Made by a program: the position numbers and the translations under genes. Shown here piece by piece: positions 58,001-64,000 of a stretch of 64,000 bases of DNA. The notes beneath the pieces are model-generated. The model was not told where the DNA came from, made no database searches, and saw nothing but the letters and a program-made list of their open reading frames with translations. Each line of letters opens with the position of its first letter. Position 1 is the first letter of the stretch. Source of the stretch: Colwellia piezophila ATCC BAA-637 (GTDB taxonomy: Bacteria; Pseudomonadota; Gammaproteobacteria; Enterobacterales; Alteromonadaceae); NCBI RefSeq assembly GCF_000378625.1, contig NZ_KB905171.1:1-64000 (forward strand), read 5' to 3'.

Positions 58001-58147
58001 TTAGTCGCCGGTATGTTTATTGGTACCTTCTTTACCTTGTTTATTTTACCGAGCTTTTATTTATTATTAGCGGAAAAACGACACAAGTTAGACGAACATG
58101 AATTTGATGTTTCTGAAGAAGCACTCAACAAGTGCAAACAAGCTTAA
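55049..58147 (+). CDS. RND family multidrug efflux permease
   Basis: A 1032-residue HAE1/AcrB-like transporter with the twelve-helix RND layout. The proton-relay aspartates are in GLVVDDAIVVVENV (TM4). The C-terminal half repeats the fold (QFNSFRDPLVVLLGCVPLALSG; IGLIAKNGILIVEFANHA). It uses the proton gradient to extrude drugs or envelope-damaging compounds. It follows the adaptor gene by 6 bases. No outer-membrane channel gene follows; TolC-type help from elsewhere is likely. Confidence 0.95.
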   Translation: MMQESKPSIMDIFVKRPVVAIVLSIIICIAGLWSASKIPVLQFPKIDSASLVIETYYIGASADVVKGFITEPIERAAATVPGVEYVDSTSTSGSSKVTVWLKLNVNSTLALAELNTRLGQIRFELPQGAQDPVVSVSRADRPFAVFYLNVQANGNDLSRITDYLTRQVNPVLNAIEGVQRVGIEGARTPAMRVWLNAEALQVFNLSASDVYQALATNNTIATLGYVENSRQKIDIVANTQLSSVEEFKQLVISKVDGANIYLKDVANIELAAEDTSVTARLNDQDAVYISIWPLPGANEIAIGDRLYKTVAELNKTLPYGISIDYAYDGTLYMRDALSEIFTTLAETVFLVGLVVLLLMGSFRSAIVPLITIPISILGAIAAMSMMGFSLNLLTVLAIVLSVGLVVDDAIVVVENVARLMRQGMSKFDAALISSRQLLVPIISMTLTLAAVYAPIGFLSGLTGVLFKEFAFTLAIAVIISGIVAVTLSPIMSAYASPKGGEEGWFTSKVNHLFEKTQRGYANLLTQIFKWQGQVFLIAIVVSLLAVPFYLYSKKELAPVEDQSMVMFVIQSPPDASLEYNVAQMNPVVASLQEIEGGKKIWQIIFGGGGFGGLELVNADDRDYSAQSLVPQIYGKLAQIPGLNMFPILPASLPSSGQFEVEMIVKASAPYSEMKQYADQLVGAAFASGQFLYADTDLKIDLPQVELQLNREKIADLGMTVGQISEQLGVLLSSNFVNRFDANGKAYRVIPIINDEVRSKTEAILSLTIKLPTGELLPVSAVADLKWKTVPRALGTFAQQASFRIYGVAAPGSSKEAALSAIENKAKEILPLGYSIDYAGESRQLRQEGNTLIMVLAISLLIVYLVLSIQFNSFRDPLVVLLGCVPLALSGALLIPYMELTTINIYSQIGLITLIGLIAKNGILIVEFANHAQELGANKLAAVTEAATTRLRPILMTTAATILGHFPLVLVTGAGAEARNSIGIILVAGMFIGTFFTLFILPSFYLLLAEKRHKLDEHEFDVSEEALNKCKQA

Positions 58148-58202
58148 GAGTTAACTTACCAAAACGTTAATTCAGTTTAACTGGTTTCGGTATTATGAAA
58201 AT

Positions 58203-58238
58203 AAAAGCCACAGAGCGATTAGTCTCTGTGGCTTTTTT
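58203..58238. terminator. Bidirectional terminator
   Basis: A 13-bp stem (AAAAGCCACAGAG and complement) with an 8-nt loop and A/T tails on both sides. It separates the convergent RND pump and M28 peptidase genes. A lone TATACCAATTTGATTA motif at about 58253-58268 resembles the ends of the MITE-like repeats. Confidence 0.92.
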
Positions 58239-58272
58239 ATTCATTACAAATTATACCAATTTGATTAAATAA

Positions 58273-60675
58273 CTAAAACTCAAACTGCTTATATACAATA
58301 GTCTGGTCGCCATTTTGCGATGGCACGCTGCTATCACCACGTGCTGAAATATACTCATTGTATGCTTGTGGTAAGCCACTGTAAGCCGATACAACTAAGA
58401 CAGTTTTCGGCTGCGGTTTTTCTTGCTTATAGTAATTTAAAGTCATTTCAATATTTACACAGCTGATACCTCGACAATGATATTCATAAAAACCATTCCT
58501 GTTACGTTTATCATATTGATAACTTAAGCTATATTCACCAACTTCTATTGATTTTAAGCCGGATGCTGCCGGAATATACAATTTAACATCACTGAGCTGA
58601 GCATTTTCATCATTCACTTGTGCCGTAATAAGTTGCGCTTTAATGGTTAACTTAGTGGTACCCCGTTCTGTCGATAGCACGGTAAATTCCGGCGCGACTT
58701 TATTTAATGAAGTGACAACAGTGGTCTGATATTTCCTTTTACTCCAGGGAAAGACGGCGACATTTTGTATCGGCTGTGAGTTGTTTTTTGCCAGTGATGA
58801 AACTAATGACTCTGACAAACGTTTTGCGGAACTTCCTGTGGTAATAAAGGCTTGGTTTTGCTGATTTTGTACATACTGAATATTCAAGCGCTGTGGTAAC
58901 CATGAAGTATAGATAGCTTGGGTGCTAGTCCACACGATTGATGCACTAGCAAACAATACGATGACCATCACTAACCTAGTCAGGTGAGAAGTTCTAGTCT
59001 TATCAAAGGTTAACAGTGGTAACAACGTTATGACAATAAACGCTAACATCACAGCAATAGCCACTGACATACCATAACCCACCATTAACTCTAATACATA
59101 GGTAATTGGCATGAACATAATTGCCGTTACGAGTACCAGAGTGATTAACGAGGCTATTTTTAACGGCGAAACTTGTGGCTTAGTGACGGTATTAGAAATA
59201 TCTTGCTGCGCCGAGTTTGGCAGCGTTTTAGGTACACCATTACCAGTAACGGCTCTAAAGATTAGTAAAGTAACCATGCCCATTGACGCGGGAATAAGGA
59301 ATAAATAACTTACCCCTGTTAAGTAAATGCTAGTTGTTAGACTTAGCACTATCAAGAGTAAGGTCACGGCACTGGCGACATTAATTGCGCTAAGATTTCG
59401 AACAATTAAGCGACCTATAATCAGCCCGAAAAGTAAGACAGCAAACCAAACCGATAACTGCATGGGTAACTGATGAGCATGCCAAGGCATTTGGTGACCA
59501 CTAAACAGTCTGACTAATTGCAATACCCCATAACCGATAAGGCCAGAGCTAAGCAAAACCATCAAGCAGGCCAAAAGCCCTTTCGCCTGTTGTTTAGCGC
59601 TCAACTGTAACGGCGTTTTAAACAAATACCACAGCGCACTAAAGACTATTAATAAAGCGATTGACCATACTAAACTGGTGCTTTCGCTCCAGTGCACCAT
59701 AAATAAGCCGGCGATATCGCTATAGACTAAGTTTCCTAATGCCACTTTAGTTAAATCCGCATCTTTGATCTGCGTTAACACGCCCCAAACATTGTCACCA
59801 TGATGCTGCAAGCTGCCGCGGTCGAGGTTTTCAAGATTATCTAATGGGGTATGATAATGAGGTAATCTGTCTGCATGAGCAAAGTTTAGTCCTTGTAAGC
59901 CATGTTTTTTAAATATGGTTAAATCGGTATCGTTAGGCAAAAACTTGTAGACTTCATAAAACAGCGAACTACTTAAAGGCGCTGGCGTGGTTTGACTATA
60001 GTGTTCAACAAGCCAACCACTATGCTCCCCTGTTTCGAACATAACGCTTTTACCGGTACTACCACGCGCTTCAATATTGATGGCTAGCGTTAATTCATTC
60101 GCCAGAGGATGTTGTTCCATAAAGGCTTGTGCGCCAAATAGACCAAACTCTTCTCCCTCATTAAACAATAAAACGATCGAATTAAGTGGCGGCTCGGTAA
60201 GTGTTAACAGCCGTGCCGTCTCCAAAAGGGTACCCACTGCCGCACCCGCATCACTGCCACCAGGACCTGCAGGTACAGAATCATAATGAGCTGCTAATAA
60301 AATGCCCTTCGCCACGCTACTGCCTTGAATATGGACAATGATATTTCTGACTTTTACGCAGCGAGCGAATCCTCGTGTAGAGTCTCGACATAGTGTGGTC
60401 TCTTGAATTTCAGGCTGATAACCCAAGTCAGCCAAGATAGTGACAATGCGTTGCTCTACGACTCTGTTAGCCAAGCTATCCACCGGATGGGGTACTTGCT
60501 CCTTAGTAAGCTGTTGCAAATACTGGAATGCTCGCTCACTTGAAAAGGTATTCGCCGGTGCATTAGCGGCAACGGGTTCGATAGTAGTGGTATATTGAAT
60601 TTTTAGAAAAAAGGCTAAGAGACCGAGTACAACTAAAGTCAGTAAAAGCGGCTTGAAGTTCAAGGTTCTGTTCAT
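58273..60675 (-). CDS. Membrane-anchored M28 family metallopeptidase
   Basis: An 800-residue protein. An N-terminal TM (about 8-26) is followed by a periplasmic M28 zinc-peptidase domain: metal and catalytic residues are His130, Asp142, Glu175-Glu176, Glu202 and His275 (AAHYDSVP; GGSDAGAAV; NEGEEFGLFGA; IEARGSTG; YHTPLDN). After it come about seven to eight hydrophobic helices (about 315-590) and a C-terminal periplasmic domain. This is the vacuolar-aminopeptidase-like layout with a membrane bundle. It should trim peptides at the periplasmic face. It is divergent from the MBL-fold gene. Confidence 0.93.
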   Translation of the reverse strand: MNRTLNFKPLLLTLVVLGLLAFFLKIQYTTTIEPVAANAPANTFSSERAFQYLQQLTKEQVPHPVDSLANRVVEQRIVTILADLGYQPEIQETTLCRDSTRGFARCVKVRNIIVHIQGSSVAKGILLAAHYDSVPAGPGGSDAGAAVGTLLETARLLTLTEPPLNSIVLLFNEGEEFGLFGAQAFMEQHPLANELTLAINIEARGSTGKSVMFETGEHSGWLVEHYSQTTPAPLSSSLFYEVYKFLPNDTDLTIFKKHGLQGLNFAHADRLPHYHTPLDNLENLDRGSLQHHGDNVWGVLTQIKDADLTKVALGNLVYSDIAGLFMVHWSESTSLVWSIALLIVFSALWYLFKTPLQLSAKQQAKGLLACLMVLLSSGLIGYGVLQLVRLFSGHQMPWHAHQLPMQLSVWFAVLLFGLIIGRLIVRNLSAINVASAVTLLLIVLSLTTSIYLTGVSYLFLIPASMGMVTLLIFRAVTGNGVPKTLPNSAQQDISNTVTKPQVSPLKIASLITLVLVTAIMFMPITYVLELMVGYGMSVAIAVMLAFIVITLLPLLTFDKTRTSHLTRLVMVIVLFASASIVWTSTQAIYTSWLPQRLNIQYVQNQQNQAFITTGSSAKRLSESLVSSLAKNNSQPIQNVAVFPWSKRKYQTTVVTSLNKVAPEFTVLSTERGTTKLTIKAQLITAQVNDENAQLSDVKLYIPAASGLKSIEVGEYSLSYQYDKRNRNGFYEYHCRGISCVNIEMTLNYYKQEKPQPKTVLVVSAYSGLPQAYNEYISARGDSSVPSQNGDQTIVYKQFEF

Positions 60676-60828
60676 ATTGTTATTCTTTTTATAGATAATT
60701 TTCCCAATACATTAGCATAAACTTTGTCGGGAGCTATCGAAATATTTCCCGAGGTAAATAATAAATAAAACTATATTTTTAGTGGCATAATTGTTCAAAT
60801 GACCACTTAATCAAACGAGTGTCTTAAT

Positions 60829-61587
60829 ATGAAACTACATCACCTTGCTGGCCATATTCAAACCATATTACTGGCGGAGTATCCTGATAAGTTACTTCTA
60901 CTTGATGGATGTTGTCGCTCAGATATCTCACTGCTCAAACATTTTATTACCGATGTCTTACAACGCCCTTTTAGTGATTTAACCTTAGTGGTGGTAACAC
61001 ACATGCACCCAGATCATGCCGGCGCGGCTAATAAACTGCGTAAAATCACTGGCTGTAAAATAGCGACCGCCAATGTCAGTGGTCAGTGGTATTCCGGTTT
61101 AGATGGCCGAATTATGCATATTACTGACATACTCCTCACTAAATGGGTCGCTAAGCGCATGAAAAAACCTAGTGGTAAAATTTGGTATTCTAGCCAACTT
61201 ACCGCTGACTACAAACTTAATGATGGAGAACCATTACCGGGCTTTACTGACTGGCTTGCTTTATCAACGCAAGGTCATACCGATAGAGACTTATCGCTAC
61301 TGCACACACCTAGCAATAAAATTTATGTCGCAGATTTAATGGTAAAAGTGAAGGATAAATTTATTCCACCCTTCCCTATTTTTTACCCCAATCGATATCG
61401 CGCTTCACTGCACAAAGTTATCTCACTCAAGCCGACTAGCATTATTCTTGCTCATGGTGGCGAAGTTAACTTTTCAGCAGCTGATTACCAAAATTTATTG
61501 GCTTTAGCACCTAAAACCCCGAGAACCCATTGGCGACTGATTAAGGCAAAACTAAAACGCTCAATGAAATTCATCAGGTCAAAGTAA
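60829..61587 (+). CDS. Metallo-beta-lactamase-fold hydrolase
   Basis: A 252-residue cytoplasmic protein with the dinuclear metal motif THMHPDHAG (His58, His60, Asp62, His63) and later metal histidine and aspartate in STQGHTDRDL, VADLM and LAHGGE. Substrate and pathway are not evident. It is divergent from the M28 gene. Confidence 0.9.
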   Translation: MKLHHLAGHIQTILLAEYPDKLLLLDGCCRSDISLLKHFITDVLQRPFSDLTLVVVTHMHPDHAGAANKLRKITGCKIATANVSGQWYSGLDGRIMHITDILLTKWVAKRMKKPSGKIWYSSQLTADYKLNDGEPLPGFTDWLALSTQGHTDRDLSLLHTPSNKIYVADLMVKVKDKFIPPFPIFYPNRYRASLHKVISLKPTSIILAHGGEVNFSAADYQNLLALAPKTPRTHWRLIKAKLKRSMKFIRSK

Positions 61588-62036
61588 CCGCACTGTTGCT
61601 ATCTGGCATGATTATGTTCAAAAGAAGTTAAAAAACTGGCATGTTTTCATGTTTGGCTGTCGGGTCATTACCAATATCCTCGACACCCTGATGATGTACC
61701 TGCATGCGGCATATTCTCTTTACCGCTCATTCCATTTCAGCTTTCATTAGGTTTTTTTTCATAATTTTCATTTTTCTGGACCTTTATAGCAAGACGAAAC
61801 AAGCATATAAACCGACAAGAAACCTTTCATCGCTTTAGCCTTTTAGTGTAGATTTTCTGGCTTATTTCTTATGTTTTTTATATTTTTTATATTTCATATT
61901 TATACCTAGGTATTAGTAGCTTGGCGTAGTGATTAGCGAAAACAGCTCAAGGGTAAGTAAGCCCCCTAATTGCTTTAAAATTGGCAACTGCTATACCTTA
62001 GTAGAGGTTGTAGGGTAACAAGGTAGTCAATAATTT
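61588..62036. other. Intergenic region
   Basis: No convincing gene, no strong terminator and no repeat ends were seen. A minus-strand open frame at about 61637-61711 encodes 25 residues (QVHHQGVEDIGNDPT core) that look protein-like but have no start signal. A long T-rich stretch (61742-61775) is present. A TACCTAGGTA palindrome lies near 61904-61913. Confidence 0.4.
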
Positions 62037-62318
62037 ATGTCTTCAATGAGTAATAACCAGCAGAATTTGCCAAGTGATAATCAATCGGAGTCAGAGGAAC
62101 GCAGACATACTTGTCCAAGTAAACATGCCTTATGGGCACAACTCAGTGTTGTTCAGCAAGCATCGGTAAGTTCCATGTATAACTATGGCTATGCACTTAG
62201 CTTTATACGCACTGAAAATGCAGAAATGAATGTGGTCATGACACTTAATGAAGCGGTCATTGTTATTAATGAGGAAGGAGATATAGACACTCACGCTAAC
62301 ATTCAAATCCGTAAATAA
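62037..62318 (+). CDS. Small hypothetical protein
   Basis: A 93-residue protein without signal or membrane segments. The N-terminal third is Ser/Asn/Gln/Glu-rich. The rest (KHALWAQLSVVQQASVSSMYNYGYALSFIR; MTLNEAVIVINEEGDIDT) has a regular helix-strand pattern that looks real. It is not recognised. An AAGGT element lies about 18 nt before the first ATG, and an in-frame ATG follows at 62046; neither start is well supported. Confidence 0.6.
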   Translation: MSSMSNNQQNLPSDNQSESEERRHTCPSKHALWAQLSVVQQASVSSMYNYGYALSFIRTENAEMNVVMTLNEAVIVINEEGDIDTHANIQIRK

Positions 62319-62468
62319 GGTCTATCACTAAATCACAATAGGTATTATTTTTAATTAAAAGCTAACCCTGCATCACCACCCGAACCGAAACACAGTTTGC
62401 ACATATCTAATAGTGACCTAGACTTTAAAATTCAAGGGATAGTTTTTGAAAGAAAATAAGGTTATTCA

Positions 62469-64000
62469 TTGTCTGACTCAATATTCTCCGAGCTTAAAAG
62501 GCGTAATGTATACAAGGTAGGTTTTGCTTATCTTGTATTGGCGTGGGTGGTAGTACAAGTTACCCAAGCAGCTGTGCCTGCATTCAATATGCCTGACTGG
62601 ATGAACACTGTTGTCTTTTTCCTTGGCGTCATTGGTTTTCCTTTTGCGCTGTTTTTCGCCTGGGCTTTTGAAATTACCCCTGACGGTATAAAAAAAGAGT
62701 CTGAAATTTCCCCCGAAGAATCAATTGCTGCGCATACCGGTCGTAAACTAGATTTTATCATTATCGGTTTGCTGATTGTCGGCATGACCTATTTCATTTA
62801 TGAGAGCCGCTTTGAATCAAATTCGTCAGAGAGTGTGACTGATTTAACCGTTGAAATGAAAGGCTCAAATAAGGTTTCGAAAGATCCTAAAAATGCATCA
62901 ATAGCTGCTTTATCACTGGCTGTTTTACCCTTTGTAAATATGAGTGATGATAAAAAACAAGACTATTTTGTCGATGGTTTAACAGAAGAATTACTCAATA
63001 GCCTTGCCCGTATCAAAGGGCTGAAAGTTACAGGTCGCACCTCTAGTTTTGCTTATAAAAATAAAAACATCGATTTAAGGGCTATAGCAAAAGAGCTCAA
63101 TGTGAATTATTTAGTAGAAGGAAGCGTGCGGAAAAGTGGTGAAAATATTCGCATTACGGTGCAATTGATTGATGCGGATTCGGGGGCACATTTATTTTCT
63201 GACATCTTTAACCGTAAATTAGTGGATATATTTGCTGTGCAAGAAGAGGTTAGCCAACAGGTCGCTTCCGCATTAAAACTGAACCTGCTGTACAAAGATA
63301 ATTATTACAGCTCTGCCCTGGAGTCTCTTGATTATATTGCGGTAGAGCAACTGGTTAAGGCCAGAGCCCTTGCTAAACTATATAACGAATATGGTATAAA
63401 CCAAGCAAAAGCTATTTTGATATCGCTGAATGAACAATATCCAGACACCCCTGAGATAATGGGCTTGTCAGTTTTTACCGCTATGCTGGAGATTTCCGCA
63501 ACGGCGAATGTCACTTTGACCTCAGAAGATTTAATACAGCTGGCACAACGGACCTTGGAACTACAACCTAGTAATGCCGATTCATTGTACACCTTAGCCG
63601 TGATCTTCGATGATTTTGAACAAACCTATCACCTTGCCGCTGAGTATTATAAAAAAGGTATACAGCAATACCCATCCCAAGAACAATTCCATATTGGTTA
63701 TTTTAGACTTATGCGCTTGCAATATATTCCTTGCTCAGAAATTCTTACCTATCTAGACTCAATACAGTTAAATATGCTCAGTGATGAACTTAGCAATCAA
63801 TTTCGTTTTTCAACGTTACGCTGCCTTGACCCCCAAGCCGCTGAACGTTTACAGCAATTAGCTACCACAGAAAACATTACAAAATTTGACTCTCCCCATG
63901 CCTCTGCACTTGAGGCTTTTAAGCAAGCAAGGGCTAGATATCAGAAAAACCCTAATCAACGGTTTCTCACAGGTTTAATAGGTTATTACTCGGCCTTAAA
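62469..64000 (+). CDS. TolB-N/TPR membrane protein, 5' part (runs off the window)
   Basis: 510 codons are open to the window edge. The N-terminus (FSELKRRNVYKVGFAYLVLA) is the typical head of membrane-anchored TPR proteins with adenylate-cyclase-like or CadC-like relatives. Two membrane helices (about 14-35 and 43-68) and a third (about 98-114) precede a TolB N-terminal-like domain (LAVLPFVNMSDDKKQDYFVD through DIFNRKLVDIFAVQEEV), and TPR-like repeats begin near residue 280. The start is TTG at 62469, with AAGG 7 nt upstream; no usable in-frame ATG comes earlier. The 3' end is outside the window. Confidence 0.85.
   Translation, partial: MSDSIFSELKRRNVYKVGFAYLVLAWVVVQVTQAAVPAFNMPDWMNTVVFFLGVIGFPFALFFAWAFEITPDGIKKESEISPEESIAAHTGRKLDFIIIGLLIVGMTYFIYESRFESNSSESVTDLTVEMKGSNKVSKDPKNASIAALSLAVLPFVNMSDDKKQDYFVDGLTEELLNSLARIKGLKVTGRTSSFAYKNKNIDLRAIAKELNVNYLVEGSVRKSGENIRITVQLIDADSGAHLFSDIFNRKLVDIFAVQEEVSQQVASALKLNLLYKDNYYSSALESLDYIAVEQLVKARALAKLYNEYGINQAKAILISLNEQYPDTPEIMGLSVFTAMLEISATANVTLTSEDLIQLAQRTLELQPSNADSLYTLAVIFDDFEQTYHLAAEYYKKGIQQYPSQEQFHIGYFRLMRLQYIPCSEILTYLDSIQLNMLSDELSNQFRFSTLRCLDPQAAERLQQLATTENITKFDSPHASALEAFKQARARYQKNPNQRFLTGLIGYYSAL

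Noticed and set aside
61637-61711. 25-residue minus-strand open frame in the gap before the small hypothetical gene
   Set aside because: Too short and no start signal, although the residues look protein-like.

Overview
The window reads as chromosomal DNA of an AT-rich, cold-adapted marine gammaproteobacterium of the Alteromonadales, most probably a Colwellia or close relative. That assignment is inferred from protein resemblance, low GC, the E. coli-like order hflC-hflK-hflX-hfq-miaA-mutL-amiB-tsaE, the linked trmA, fabR and sthA genes, and an exosortase A-associated polysaccharide locus. No tRNA, rRNA, CRISPR array, prophage or intact insertion sequence was seen.

Layout. 1-700: tail of a gene, then a long non-coding leader for a membrane-anchored RRM protein (701-1195). 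1600-6764: trmA, fabR, an acyl-CoA desaturase with a perfect 18-bp palindrome (probable FabR operator) in its promoter, sthA, and a secreted histidine phosphatase. 6804-9795: three consecutive genes for unknown envelope proteins. 9911-12925: maeB and purA. 13052-22505: a secreted hypothetical protein and the hflC to tsaE cluster. Where nnrD would be expected ahead of tsaE only a decayed C-terminal remnant remains. queG follows divergently. 24211-30264: small conserved proteins (DUF1289, DUF523, a DUF4442-like hotdog protein), a 979-residue hybrid sensor kinase homologue that seems to have lost its catalytic residues, and a cytochrome c553.

30441-40412 is a polysaccharide/exosortase-A accessory locus: a PrsT-like TPR lipoprotein, a single-polypeptide WecB-WecC fusion (UDP-GlcNAc 2-epimerase plus UDP-ManNAc dehydrogenase), exosortase-A-type hydrolases 1 and 2, an acyl carrier protein, a GNAT/FemAB-like acyltransferase and a phosphomannomutase. 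No exosortase or PEP-CTERM substrate is in the window, so this looks like one part of a split system. 40500-46124: ubiK, rep and the ubiE-ubiJ-ubiB ubiquinone genes.

46125-47396 is a scrapyard region. It holds a strong candidate small RNA (sigma70-type promoter, about 90 nt, intrinsic terminator), a 162-bp MITE-like repeat, and remnants of a GGDEF gene and a TonB-family gene that lie back to back, each missing its 5' part. 47397-51743 is an AttE-AttFG-AttH-type ABC export and secreted lipocalin-like operon. 51827-52679 carries DUF2750 and GNAT genes, followed by a decayed S-formylglutathione hydrolase remnant. 53080-58147 is a TetR / membrane fusion protein / RND pump operon. 58273-61587: M28 metallopeptidase and metallo-beta-lactamase-fold hydrolase. 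The window ends in a small hypothetical gene and a truncated TolB-N/TPR membrane protein (62469 onward).

The observations most worth a second look are the candidate sRNA, the degenerate kinase, the split exosortase locus with the WecB-WecC fusion, the four gene remnants, and the FabR operator on the desaturase.
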